From Tabrizicola flagellatus (GTDB taxonomy: Bacteria; Pseudomonadota; Alphaproteobacteria; Rhodobacterales; Rhodobacteraceae): a stretch of DNA of 64,000 nucleotides. The notes beneath the pieces were generated by a model. The model was not told where the DNA came from and searched no databases. It saw only the letters and a list, made by a program, of their open reading frames with translations. A program made the position numbers and the translations under genes. The stretch is taken from positions 34,561-98,560 of the forward strand of contig NZ_VMDU01000011.1 of NCBI RefSeq assembly GCF_008271465.1, written 5' to 3'. Positions 51,243-60,381 of this stretch are shown piece by piece; position 1 is the stretch's first letter; the number at the start of each line of letters is the position of its first letter.

Positions 51243-53549
51243 ATGGCATCTGGAAACCGGGGGCGCGGCCCCCTTGTCGCGGACAAGAGATATCCTTCGG
51301 CGCGCACGGGCGCCTCTGCCGGTGCCTCGACCGGCGGACCGAGAAAGCCTGCGCCGCCCAATGGCCCGAAGGCTCCGCGCGGAAGGACCCGCAGCCCGCG
51401 GCCGGCCCGGCAGCATGGGCTGGTCATGGGCCTGTTCCTGGCGATCTGGCGGGCGATCTGGGGGCTGGTCTGGCGGCTGACCGCAATCGGCGCCCTGGTC
51501 TATGCCGGCATCGTCGCCTATTTCTACGCCCAGCTGCCCGAGATGGAGGCGCTGGTGGACGGCCGCGCCCGCGGGTCTGTCACCATGCTGGACCGCAACG
51601 GCGAGGTCTTCGCCTGGCGGGGCGAGACCTTCGGCGGCATGGTGACGGCGGACAGCGTGTCGAAGTTCCTGCACGACGCCGTGGTGGCGACCGAGGACAA
51701 GCGCTTCTACTGGCATTTCGGGATCTCTCCGCGCGGCATCGCCAGCGCCATCCGCATCAACCTGTCGGAAGGCCGCGGCCCGTTCGAGGGCAACGGCGGT
51801 TCGACCATCACCCAGCAGACGGCCAAGCTTCTGTGCCTCGGGGTGAAGTGGGACCCGAATGTCTGGAAGTCCGAGGCCGACTACGAGAAGGACTGCCGCA
51901 AGGGCGGCATCTGGCGCAAGTTGAAGGAAGTGCCCTTCGCCATGGCGATGGAGGCGAAATATTCCAAGGAAGAGATCCTGACGATCTACTTCAACCGCGC
52001 CTATCTGGGGGCGGGCGCGCGGGGGTTCGAGGCGGCGGCGCAGCGTTATTTCGGCAAGTCCGCCAAGGAGGTCAGCGCGGCCGAGGCGGCGATGCTGGCG
52101 GGGCTTCTGAAGGCACCCTCGACCTATGCCCCGACTGCCAGCCTGGAGCGGGCACAGAACCGGGCAAATGTGGTCATCGGGCTGATGGAGGAGCAGGGCT
52201 ATCTGACCAAGGCCCAGGCCGACGAGGCGCGGGCCAAGCCTGCGGTGCTGTCGAAGGCCGCCAAGCAGCGCGCCGGCGGCTATTTCGCCGACTGGGTGAT
52301 GGAGACGACGCCCGACTACCTGGCCCGCGACACGACCGAGGATGTCATCATCGAAACGACGCTCGACCCCGAGATCCAGCGCAAGGCGGAAGAGGCGCTG
52401 AAATGGGTGTTCGAGAACAAGGTCAAGGCCGGGTCCGAGGCCCAGGCGGCCATCGTGGTGATGAGCGCGGACGGCGCGGTGCGGGCCATGGTCGGCGGGC
52501 GCAACGTGCCGAACGCGGGCGACTTCAACCGCGCGACCCAGGCGCTGCGGCAGACCGGATCGACCTTCAAGCCCTTCGTCTATGCGGTGGCGATGGACCT
52601 GGGCTACAGCCCGATGGACTATGTCGAGGACAGCCCGATGTGCATCTACACGCCGGGCTCGGGCGACTGGTGCCCGCAGAACTACGACCGCAAGTTCAAG
52701 GGCACGATCACCCTGACCCAGGCGCTCGCCGAAAGCCGCAACATCCCGGCGGTGCGGGTCAGCGAGGCGGTGGGCCGCGACCTGGTGAAGCAGGTCGCGA
52801 CCGACTTCGGCCTGGCGCAGAACTTCGCCGATGGCCCGGCACTTGCTCTGGGGGTGTCGGAATCGACGCTGATCGACATGACCGGCGCCTTCGCGGGCAT
52901 CCTGAACGGCGGCTCGGCGGTCACGCCCTTCGGACTGCAGGCGCTGCGCCTGAAAGGGATGGACGAGCCCCTGTTCGGCGCCGGCGGCGGGATCGGCGAG
53001 CGGGTGATCAGCGAGAAGGCCGCTCATGCGCTGACCTACATGATGACCGAGGTCCTGAACGGCGGCACCGGCACCCGCGCCCGCCTGAAGGACCGCGAGG
53101 CCGCCGGCAAGACCGGCACCACGCAAAGCGCGCGCGACGCCTGGTTCGTGGGCTTCACCGCCGATTATGTGGTTGGGGTGTGGATGGGCTATGACGACAA
53201 CCGCCCGCTGACCGGCGTCACCGGCGGCGGCCTGCCGGCCGAGATCTGGCACGAGGTCATGGTGCGGATCAACGAGGACGTCCCGCCGAAGCCTCTGATC
53301 AAGGAGATCCCCGAGTCCACCTATGCGCCGATCGGCGAGGGCGCGGGCGAAGGCGCGGTCAGCGCCGAGGACGTGCCCTATTTCGACGACCCGAACGCCC
53401 CGGTCTTCAACGGCGAGTTCTACGAGGATCCGGTGACCGGCGAGAGCGTGCCGATCTACGACGGCGCCCCGCCGGCGGGCGCCGTCATGGAAGGCCCGGT
53501 GAACGACGATCTTGCCAGCCGGATCAACGATCTTCTGGGCGGGAACTGA
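51243..53549 (+). CDS. Class A penicillin-binding protein (PBP1A-type)
   Basis: A 768-residue bifunctional peptidoglycan synthase. A basic, Pro-rich cytoplasmic tail (1-60) is followed by a membrane anchor (about 62-95). The GT51 glycosyltransferase has catalytic Glu151 (VVATEDKRFYWHFGI) and GGSTITQQTAKLL. The transpeptidase has Ser440 and Lys443 (GSTFKPF), the SRN motif at 498-500 and KTGTT at 623-627. The C-terminal 70 residues are acidic and Pro-rich. It shares its AT-rich upstream region with the divergent glnK-amtB operon. Confidence 0.95.
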   Translation: MASGNRGRGPLVADKRYPSARTGASAGASTGGPRKPAPPNGPKAPRGRTRSPRPARQHGLVMGLFLAIWRAIWGLVWRLTAIGALVYAGIVAYFYAQLPEMEALVDGRARGSVTMLDRNGEVFAWRGETFGGMVTADSVSKFLHDAVVATEDKRFYWHFGISPRGIASAIRINLSEGRGPFEGNGGSTITQQTAKLLCLGVKWDPNVWKSEADYEKDCRKGGIWRKLKEVPFAMAMEAKYSKEEILTIYFNRAYLGAGARGFEAAAQRYFGKSAKEVSAAEAAMLAGLLKAPSTYAPTASLERAQNRANVVIGLMEEQGYLTKAQADEARAKPAVLSKAAKQRAGGYFADWVMETTPDYLARDTTEDVIIETTLDPEIQRKAEEALKWVFENKVKAGSEAQAAIVVMSADGAVRAMVGGRNVPNAGDFNRATQALRQTGSTFKPFVYAVAMDLGYSPMDYVEDSPMCIYTPGSGDWCPQNYDRKFKGTITLTQALAESRNIPAVRVSEAVGRDLVKQVATDFGLAQNFADGPALALGVSESTLIDMTGAFAGILNGGSAVTPFGLQALRLKGMDEPLFGAGGGIGERVISEKAAHALTYMMTEVLNGGTGTRARLKDREAAGKTGTTQSARDAWFVGFTADYVVGVWMGYDDNRPLTGVTGGGLPAEIWHEVMVRINEDVPPKPLIKEIPESTYAPIGEGAGEGAVSAEDVPYFDDPNAPVFNGEFYEDPVTGESVPIYDGAPPAGAVMEGPVNDDLASRINDLLGGN

Positions 53550-53570
53550 GACACGGCAGCACTTCAGGAG

Positions 53571-53643
53571 GGCTCGTCGTCGCCTTCGGCGCTCCTCGCG
53601 CGGGGGGCGCCCGCGACGAGGAGACGAAGTCGAACGAGGAGCC
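53571..53643. repeat. Palindromic element copy D
   Basis: The arm GGCTCGTCGTCGCCTTCGGC... (from 53571) and the arm ...GACGAAGTCGAACGAGGAGCC (to 53643) are imperfect complements around a GC-rich centre. It fills most of the gap between the PBP stop and the convergent mlaC stop. Confidence 0.75.
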
Positions 53644-53648
53644 TCGGC

Positions 53649-54257
53649 CTAAAGCGTGCGCAGGTCGGCGATCAGCCGGTCGAGGTCGCCCTTGCGCTGG
53701 TCCAGAAGCGCACCCATTTCGGTGCGTTCCGAGGCCAGCATGTTCACGCCCTCGATGATGATGTTGAAGAACAGGCTCTTGCCCGACTTGTCGCTGACGT
53801 GCCAGCGGACCTCGAACGGTGCCTGACCCTTCAGCTTCGCGGTCGAGATCACCTCGTAATAGCTTTTCACCGCCCTGGCCTCGGCCACCTCGATGCGCCC
53901 GCCCTCGAACTCGCGGAAGCGGCGGCCGTACTTGCGGCTGATGTAGCCCTGGAAGGCGCTGGTATAGGCCGAAAGCTGCGCCTTCGTGGCCGAACGCGCC
54001 GCGGTGCCCAGGACCGATCGGGCGATGGTGGGCACGTCGGCATAGCGGGCAAAGAGCTTCTCGAAATCCTTCAGCATCGCGCTTTCGGACCTGCCCGAGT
54101 TGATGATGCCCTGGATGTCGGCAACGGTCTTGTCCACCAGCCCCTTGGCCGCCTCGGCCGTCAGCGCCAGAGCCGGGCGTGGCAGCGCGAACGCTGCGAC
54201 TGCGGCGGCGAGACTTGCGGCAAAGCCGCGGCGCGAGAGGCTGATGTCATTCTGCAT
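53649..54257 (-). CDS. mlaC: MlaC/Ttg2D-family periplasmic phospholipid-binding protein
   Basis: A 202-residue exported protein. The N-terminus, SLSRRGFAASLAAAVAAFAL, has a twin-arginine signal (SRRGF), cleaved near ALA. The mature domain is the MlaC/Ttg2 fold: DFEKLFARYADVPTIARSVL, then YISRKYGRRFREFEGGRIEV and the KSGKSLFFNIIIEGVNMLAS strand region. MlaC shuttles phospholipids between MlaA in the outer membrane and the MlaFEDB ABC complex. No mlaFED genes are in this window. Its start lies 11 bases inside the end of mlaA. Confidence 0.87.
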   Translation of the reverse strand: MQNDISLSRRGFAASLAAAVAAFALPRPALALTAEAAKGLVDKTVADIQGIINSGRSESAMLKDFEKLFARYADVPTIARSVLGTAARSATKAQLSAYTSAFQGYISRKYGRRFREFEGGRIEVAEARAVKSYYEVISTAKLKGQAPFEVRWHVSDKSGKSLFFNIIIEGVNMLASERTEMGALLDQRKGDLDRLIADLRTL

Positions 54258-55035
54258 AGGGGTCCTCGTAGGGGTCGATGAATGCGTCGTCGCCAGCACC
54301 TTCGGCGCTGCCCGCCGCCTTGCCCCGCGCCAGCTGGAACCGCCGGTTCTGAAGGTAGAGAAGCCGCGCCTGGGCATAGCTGTCCGCACTTTCATATAGG
54401 ATCGAATCCACCGTGGCCGAGAAGCGGTCGCGATCACCAAGCCGTGAGATGAGCCGGATGATGCGTGCCGCGTTGGCCTCGCGGACCGGCAGGGCGTTGC
54501 TGACCGGATCGAAGACGGTATCGACGATCATCCCCACCGTATCGCGGGCGGTGGACGGTCCGGCCAGGGGCAGTTCCAGATAGGGCCCCTCTCCCACCCC
54601 CCAGACGTGCAGCGTCTCGCCGAAATCGGTGGGTTTGCCCTCCAGCCCGATGGCGGAGGAGAAGTCGAACAGGCCCGCGACGCCGAAGGTCAGGTTCACG
54701 CCCAGCCGCAGCGTGTTCTGCCCCGCATCGGCCAGGCGGAGCTGCAACAGGTTGTTGGCGATGTCGCCGGGCAGGTTCAGCGTGTCGGCCAGGTTGCCGA
54801 TCCCGCGCTTGACGGGTTCGGGCACGATGCCGACGCCCTTCGAGGCCGGGCCGACCAGCGTGCGGTCCACCGCCTTGTTCAAGCCGTGCACCTTGCGGTT
54901 TGCGGGCTCGAAGGGGTCGTTGATCGCATCGGGATCGGAGGGCGCGGCACAGGCGGCAAGAAGCAGGCATGCCGACATCACCATTGCCGAAATCGGCGGG
55001 ACCTTTCCCGAAATGAATGGAATGTTCAGAACCAT
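54247..55035 (-). CDS. mlaA: MlaA (VacJ) family outer-membrane lipoprotein
   Basis: A 262-residue lipoprotein that removes misplaced phospholipids from the outer leaflet. A lipobox (LLLAAC) ends a hydrophobic stretch at about residues 22-29. The family core is DPFEPANRKVHGLNKAVDRT, RGIGNLADTLNLPGDIANNL, FGVAGLFDFSSAIGLEGKPT and GPYLELPLAGPSTARDTVG. The start is uncertain: a Met at 54984 would give a shorter signal peptide. It overlaps mlaC, so the two are co-expressed. Confidence 0.92.
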   Translation of the reverse strand: MVLNIPFISGKVPPISAMVMSACLLLAACAAPSDPDAINDPFEPANRKVHGLNKAVDRTLVGPASKGVGIVPEPVKRGIGNLADTLNLPGDIANNLLQLRLADAGQNTLRLGVNLTFGVAGLFDFSSAIGLEGKPTDFGETLHVWGVGEGPYLELPLAGPSTARDTVGMIVDTVFDPVSNALPVREANAARIIRLISRLGDRDRFSATVDSILYESADSYAQARLLYLQNRRFQLARGKAAGSAEGAGDDAFIDPYEDPYAE

Positions 55036-55176
55036 GTCCCTACTGTCCGGCCTCGACGCCGCTAAGACTAGTCTTCACGAGCCGCCGGCCAAGGCATAAG
55101 TCCCCGTCCTGACCAAGACAACGGTCAAACGTGGCGGATGCGCCGCCTGTGGCAGGAAGACGCCAAGGAAGGACAG

Positions 55177-56928
55177 ATGACGGACACCGCGACACAGATC
55201 GCCGAAACACGGGCCGGAATGGCAGAGCTTTCCGCCGTGCGGGCAGCCTCGCGCCAGGCGTTCGTGACCACTTTCCTGTTCTCGGCCCTTGTCAACCTGC
55301 TGATGCTGACCGCGCCGCTCTACATGCTGCAGGTCTATGACCGCGTGCTGGTGTCGCGGTCGGAAGAGACGCTCATGGCGCTGTCGATCCTGATGGCCTT
55401 CCTGTTCCTGGTGATGGGGATCCTCGATTACGCTCGCGGGCGGATCATGGCCCGGGTCGGCGCGCGGCTGCAGGAGCGGCTGGACCCGCGCGTCCTGTCG
55501 GCCGCCTTCCGCCGCCTGACCGTCGCGCCGCAGGATCCAGCCGCCCTGGCGGCACAGCGCGACCTCGACGCGCTGGCCCGATTCTGGGCCTCGCCCGTGG
55601 TGCTGGCGATCTTCGACGCGCCCTGGGCTCCGCTCTTCGTCGCGGTGATCTTCGTCTTCCATCCCTGGCTGGGCTGGCTGGCCGTGGCCGGCGGGCTGGT
55701 GATCGTCGGGCTCAGCTGGCTGAACCAGCGGGCGACCGTGGGCCCGCTGCACGCGGCCAACCATGCGAGCATGGCGGCCGAACGCCAGGCCGAGAACCTG
55801 AAGCAGGAATCCGAACTGGTGCAATCGCTGGGCATGACCGGAGCCGGCTTTGCCCGGCTGAAGGCGCGCCGCGACCTGGCGCTGGACGAAGGCTTGCGCG
55901 CCTCGGACGCATCGGGGCGCTATTCGGTGCTGATCAAGACGTTCCGGCTGTTCCTGCAATCGGCGATGCTGGGCCTTGCCGCCTGGCTTGTCCTGCAGGA
56001 GGAACTGTCGGCCGGCGCCATGATCGCCGCCTCGGTGCTGATGGGCCGGGCGCTGCAACCGCTTGAGCAGGCCGTTGGCCAGTGGGCGGTGGTGACACGG
56101 GCCCGGCAGGCGCGGCTTCGGCTCGCCGACCTGCTGGTCAAGGCGCCGCCGGTCGCTGCCCGGACCGAACTGCCGCGCCCCAGGGCGCTGGTCGAGGTGC
56201 AGGCCCTGACCGTGGTCCCTCCGGGCGGCAACGCGCCGGTGCTGCGCAACCTTTCCTTCACCCTGCCGCCGGGCAAGGCGCTGGGGGTGATCGGGCCGTC
56301 CGGGTCGGGCAAGTCCTCGCTGGCGCGGGCGCTGACCGGGGTCTGGCCGCCGGCGGCGGGGCGCATCCGGCTGGACGGTGCGACGCTGGACCAGTACGAC
56401 CCCGATCGCCTGGGCAGCTACATCGGCTACCTGCCGCAGCGGGTCACGCTGTTCGACGGCACCATCGCCGAGAACATCGCCCGCCTGCAACCGGGGGCCG
56501 ATGCCGCGGCGATCGTCGCCGCCGCCCGGGCCGCGGCGGCGCACGAGATGATCCTGAAACTGCCCAACGGCTACGACACCCAGGTCGCCACGATGGGCAG
56601 CCAGCTTTCCGGCGGCCAGATCCAGCGGATCGGCCTGGCCCGGGCGCTGTATGGCGACCCGGTGCTGCTGATCCTGGACGAGCCGAACTCGAACCTCGAC
56701 AACGACGGGTCCATCGCGCTGAACGCAGCGATCCGCTCGGCCAAGGCACGCGGAACCTCGGTCTTCATCATGGCGCACCGGCCGGCGGCGATCCAGGAAT
56801 GTGACCTGCTTCTCGTGATGAACCAGGGCGCGGCCGCCGCCTTCGGCCCGCGCGACGCCGTGTTGCGCGAGGCGGTGAAGAACGCCGGCGACATCGCCAG
56901 GTCGGCCGCGCCCGGAGGTGTGGCATGA
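55177..56928 (+). CDS. Type I secretion ABC transporter (PrtD/AprD-type permease-ATPase)
   Basis: A 583-residue inner-membrane exporter ATPase. Residues of about 30-320 form the membrane domain (TTFLFSALVNLLMLTAPLYM; FRLFLQSAMLGLAAWLVLQE). The nucleotide-binding domain has Walker A GPSGSGKS (373-380), the signature LSGGQIQR (477-484) and Walker B LLILDEP (497-503). No N-terminal C39-like peptidase is present, which fits the PrtD subgroup that exports RTX-type proteins. ATG 55177 follows AAGGAAGG. It is coupled by ATGA to the adaptor gene; no TolC gene is visible here. Confidence 0.93.
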   Translation: MTDTATQIAETRAGMAELSAVRAASRQAFVTTFLFSALVNLLMLTAPLYMLQVYDRVLVSRSEETLMALSILMAFLFLVMGILDYARGRIMARVGARLQERLDPRVLSAAFRRLTVAPQDPAALAAQRDLDALARFWASPVVLAIFDAPWAPLFVAVIFVFHPWLGWLAVAGGLVIVGLSWLNQRATVGPLHAANHASMAAERQAENLKQESELVQSLGMTGAGFARLKARRDLALDEGLRASDASGRYSVLIKTFRLFLQSAMLGLAAWLVLQEELSAGAMIAASVLMGRALQPLEQAVGQWAVVTRARQARLRLADLLVKAPPVAARTELPRPRALVEVQALTVVPPGGNAPVLRNLSFTLPPGKALGVIGPSGSGKSSLARALTGVWPPAAGRIRLDGATLDQYDPDRLGSYIGYLPQRVTLFDGTIAENIARLQPGADAAAIVAAARAAAAHEMILKLPNGYDTQVATMGSQLSGGQIQRIGLARALYGDPVLLILDEPNSNLDNDGSIALNAAIRSAKARGTSVFIMAHRPAAIQECDLLLVMNQGAAAAFGPRDAVLREAVKNAGDIARSAAPGGVA

Positions 56929-58223
56929 CCGGTTCGCGGATCTCCATGCGCCGCCCGGTGATCCTGGGTCTGGCCGCAACGCTGGTGCTGGTTGCGGGCT
57001 TCGGGGTCTGGGCAACGACAACCCGGATCGCGGGTGCCATCGTCGCCTCCGGGCAGATCGAGGTCGAACAGGACCGCCAGGTCGTCCAGCACCCGGACGG
57101 CGGCGTGGTCGAGGAGATCCTGGTCTCGGAAGGTGCGACGGTGGCGGCTGGGGATCCGCTGCTGCGGCTTGACGGGGCGGCGCTGCGGTCGGAGCTGACC
57201 ATCGTCGAGGGCCAGCTGTCCGAGCTTGCCGGCCGCGCCGCCCGCCTGACCGCGGAGCGCGACGGCTCCGACACCCTTGAGTTTCCCGAGGAGGTCCTTG
57301 CTCTCGCGGCAACTTCACCGGAAGTCGCCGCCCAGCTTGACGGACAGAAGCGCCTGTTCGAGGCCCGCAAGGCCACGCTTGCCGAACAGCGCGACCTGCT
57401 GACCCGGCGCATCGACCAGATCCGCGCACAATCCGACGGAATCTCGGCGCAAAGGGCGGCGCTGGCCACCCAGCTTGACCTGATCGAACAGGAGCTCGCC
57501 TCGCAGCAGAGCCTGCTCGACAAGGGGCTGGCGCAGGCGGGCACCGTCCTGGCGCTGCAACGCGAACAGGCGCGACTGCAGGGCCAGCTGGGCGAACTGG
57601 CCGCGGAACTGGCGCGGACCGAGGACCAGGTGACCGAGATCGAGATCGAGATTTCCAGCCTGGCCACCCGCCGCCGCGAGGAAGCCACCGCCGAATTGCG
57701 CCAGATCGGCCCCACGACCCTGGAACTGGCCGAGCGCCGCCGCGCGCTGGCCGAGCGCATCGCCCGGCTGGAGATCCGGGCGCCGGTCTCGGGCGTGGTC
57801 CTCGGCCTGCAGGTGACGACACCGCGCGCCGTCCTGCGCCCGGCCGATCCGGTCCTGTTCGTCATCCCCCAGGACCGCCCGCTGGTGATCACCGCCCGCA
57901 TCGCGCCGATCCATATCGACGAGGTCGCGGTCGGACAGGAGGCCGAACTGGTCTTTCCGGCCTTCTCGGCCCGCGACACGCCGCATCTGAAGGGCCGGGT
58001 CACGCTGGTCTCGGCCGACGCGCTGACGGATTCGCAGACCGGGGCCACCTATTACACCGCCGAACTGCAACTGGACGATGGCGAGCTGGCCCGCCTCGGC
58101 GACCGCGTCCTGTTGCCCGGGATGCCGGTCGAGGTCTTTCTTCAGACCGGCCGCCGCACCCCGCTGGCCTATCTGGTCAAGCCCTTCACCGATTATTTCG
58201 TCCGCGCCTTCCGCGAAAGCTGA
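56925..58223 (+). CDS. HlyD-family type I secretion adaptor (PrtE-type)
   Basis: A 432-residue membrane-fusion protein. One N-terminal membrane helix (RPVILGLAATLVLVAGFGVW) leads to the lipoyl half-motif VVQHPDGGVVEEILVSEGAT. A long coiled-coil hairpin spans about residues 85-270, followed by the returning half-lipoyl and a beta-barrel domain with LVITARIAPIHIDEVAVGQE. The C-terminal EVFLQTGRRTPLAYLVKPFT is a family signature. It bridges the ABC exporter to an outer-membrane TolC protein, not encoded nearby. Start overlaps the ABC gene stop. Confidence 0.94.
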   Translation: MTGSRISMRRPVILGLAATLVLVAGFGVWATTTRIAGAIVASGQIEVEQDRQVVQHPDGGVVEEILVSEGATVAAGDPLLRLDGAALRSELTIVEGQLSELAGRAARLTAERDGSDTLEFPEEVLALAATSPEVAAQLDGQKRLFEARKATLAEQRDLLTRRIDQIRAQSDGISAQRAALATQLDLIEQELASQQSLLDKGLAQAGTVLALQREQARLQGQLGELAAELARTEDQVTEIEIEISSLATRRREEATAELRQIGPTTLELAERRRALAERIARLEIRAPVSGVVLGLQVTTPRAVLRPADPVLFVIPQDRPLVITARIAPIHIDEVAVGQEAELVFPAFSARDTPHLKGRVTLVSADALTDSQTGATYYTAELQLDDGELARLGDRVLLPGMPVEVFLQTGRRTPLAYLVKPFTDYFVRAFRES

Positions 58224-58307
58224 TCCTGCCGGATTGTGCGAAAAAACTGCAATACTCGGGCTCTGCGGCACAGACTGACCCTCAAATGGCCACAAAGCTT
58301 GGGCTAG

Positions 58308-59321
58308 ATGGTGCTCAACCAGAGCGAGTCGGCAGAGACCGGGGCGGAATTGGACGGAATTGTGGCACGCGGAAACGCAGTGATCGAAGGATTGCGCAAC
58401 AGGGTGCGGCTGGGCAGCATCGCGGGACCGGACAGCCGGGCGCGGCTGCTCATGTCGCGCGCCACGGCGGCCGGGGTCCGGGCCTTCCTGGTGATGATCC
58501 TGATCGTCATGCCATCGGTCATCCTGCCGGGCATCGGCACCGACACCCGGCAGATCGTCGCGCTGGTCGCGCTGTTCGCCGGGGCGCTGGTGTTCTTCGA
58601 ATACAATGCCGTCTATCCCAGCCTGATCGAGTTCCGGGACGGCGCGCCCTACAACCGCATCCGCTATCTGATGATGCTGACCGTCGTGGTCTTCCTGTCA
58701 GCCATCGTCGCCGATCTGGAAGCCTCGACAACCGTCACCCGGCTGTTCCACGCCATCGGGCTGATCATCGGCACGGCGCTGGATTTTCCCTACTCGCCGG
58801 TGCGCCTGGTCAGCTACATGCTGGCCGACGACGCCAGCGCGACCCAGGTGGCGATGGTCAAGGTGGCGGCCGGCACTGCCTATATCGTCTCGCTCTTCTC
58901 GCTGGCGCTGTTCGTCATCGTGCTGAAACTGGCCGGCTGGCCCTCGACGAAGAGCGCGTTCAACGTCTGGGTCAACCTGCCGACCTTCGAGCCGACGGCG
59001 GGCGGCGATGTGGTGGACCGGCTGGTGCGCGATTCGCATGCCAACCTTGCCGTGGGCTTCCTGTTGCCCTTCGTGATCCCCGCGCTGGTCGCGGTGCTGA
59101 CCCGGGGCATTCCGGCCGAGACGCTGACCTCGCCGCAGACGCTGATCTGGACGATGGCGCTCTGGGCCTACATGCCGGCGGCGCTGATCATGCGCGCGGT
59201 CGCCATGGCCCGGATCGCCGACATGATCCGGATCAAGCGCGCGGCCAAGCTGGCCGTCCTGGGGACGATCGAGCCCTCGGCGCTGCACAAGGATGACGAC
59301 GAGGACGACGACGATCTCTAG
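58308..59321 (+). CDS. Multi-spanning membrane protein of unknown function
   Basis: A 337-residue protein with about seven hydrophobic segments (roughly residues 57-77, 82-102, 120-140, 146-165, 185-210, 250-272, 282-302). A soluble N-terminus of about 50 residues precedes them, and the tail is very acidic (KDDDEDDDDL). I do not recognise a family motif. It follows the type I secretion genes by 84 bases and its last 29 bases overlap the start of the next gene in another frame, which suggests co-expression with that exported protein. Confidence 0.75.
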   Translation: MVLNQSESAETGAELDGIVARGNAVIEGLRNRVRLGSIAGPDSRARLLMSRATAAGVRAFLVMILIVMPSVILPGIGTDTRQIVALVALFAGALVFFEYNAVYPSLIEFRDGAPYNRIRYLMMLTVVVFLSAIVADLEASTTVTRLFHAIGLIIGTALDFPYSPVRLVSYMLADDASATQVAMVKVAAGTAYIVSLFSLALFVIVLKLAGWPSTKSAFNVWVNLPTFEPTAGGDVVDRLVRDSHANLAVGFLLPFVIPALVAVLTRGIPAETLTSPQTLIWTMALWAYMPAALIMRAVAMARIADMIRIKRAAKLAVLGTIEPSALHKDDDEDDDDL

Positions 59322-60381
59322 CCTCGGCAAAAGGGTCGCGGCCTTGCTTGTCGCCCTGTCGCTGCCGGGTGGCGATGCGCTTGCCGAGACCCTGCGCGTC
59401 GCAACCTGGAATGTCGGGCTTGACCGGAAGGGCCCCGGCCTGCTGGTGCAGGATCTGGGCGAAGGCGACGACCCGCAGATCGCCGCCGTGGTCCGGGTGC
59501 TGGCCGCGCTGGACGCCGATGTGGTGCTGCTGACGGCCGTCGATTACGACCGGGGCGGGGTGGCGCTGCGGCTCCTGGCCGAGCGGCTGGCAGCAGTCGG
59601 GGCGCCCTATCCCCACCGATTCGCCTTCCGTCCGAACACCGGGACGCAGACCAGCTTCGACGTGGACGGCAACGGGCGGAGGGGCGATCCGCGCGATGCG
59701 CAGGGCTACGGGCTGTTCTCGGGCCAGGGTGGCATGGCGATCCTGTCGCGCCTGCCGCTGGACGAGGCCGGGGCGCGGGACTTCTCGGCCTTCCTCTGGC
59801 GCGACCTGCCGGGGTCGCTGAGCGACGACCCGCCCGACCTGGCCGCCGTGCAGCGCCTTGCCACGACCGGGTTCTGGGACGTGCCGGTCATCACCGACGC
59901 CGGTCCGCTGCACCTTCTGGCCTGGCATGCGACGCCGCCGGTCTTTGACGGGCCCGGGGACCGCAACGGCCGGCGCAACCATGACGAGGCCGCCTTCTGG
60001 CGCCTGTTCCTGGAGGGCGCGCTGCCGATGACCCCGGCCGATGCGCCCTTCGTCATTCTGGGCGACGGCAACCTCGACCCCGCCGATGGCGACGGGCGGC
60101 GCGAGGGGATCGGGGCGCTTCTGGCCCATCCGGCCCTGCAGGACCCGCAGCCGCGCGGGACGCACGGGCGGGCCGAACCGGGCCAGGCGGGCGATCCGGC
60201 GCTGGATACGGTGCTTTACCCCGACCTCGGCGGCTTGCGGCTGGACTATGTGCTGCCCGCTTCGGCCCTGCGGGTGACGGCGGCCGGGGTGCTCTGGCCC
60301 GGGCCGGACGATCCCTTGTGGCCCGACCTGCAAGCCGCCTCGCGCCACTTTCCGGTCTGGGTGGACATCGACCTGCCCTAG
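59293..60381 (+). CDS. Exported endonuclease/exonuclease/phosphatase-family protein
   Basis: A 362-residue protein with an N-terminal signal peptide (LGKRVAALLVALSLPGGDAL, cleaved near AE). The EEP fold follows: VATWNVGLDRKGPG near the start, FSGQGGMAILSRLPL, LLAWHATPPVF, VILGDGNLDPADGDG and the C-terminal LDYVLPAS and SRHFPVWVDI. The catalytic set (Asn, Asp, His) seems present with variations, such as Trp-Asn at the first site. It may be a secreted nuclease or phosphodiesterase. It starts inside the acidic tail codons of the preceding gene and its stop shares CTAG with the convergent gene. Confidence 0.87.
   Translation: MTTRTTTISSLGKRVAALLVALSLPGGDALAETLRVATWNVGLDRKGPGLLVQDLGEGDDPQIAAVVRVLAALDADVVLLTAVDYDRGGVALRLLAERLAAVGAPYPHRFAFRPNTGTQTSFDVDGNGRRGDPRDAQGYGLFSGQGGMAILSRLPLDEAGARDFSAFLWRDLPGSLSDDPPDLAAVQRLATTGFWDVPVITDAGPLHLLAWHATPPVFDGPGDRNGRRNHDEAAFWRLFLEGALPMTPADAPFVILGDGNLDPADGDGRREGIGALLAHPALQDPQPRGTHGRAEPGQAGDPALDTVLYPDLGGLRLDYVLPASALRVTAAGVLWPGPDDPLWPDLQAASRHFPVWVDIDLP

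Noticed and set aside
55075..57822. Very long open frame (over 900 codons) antisense to the type I secretion genes
   Set aside because: Compositionally biased shadow of two well-supported genes on the plus strand; no recognisable domain.
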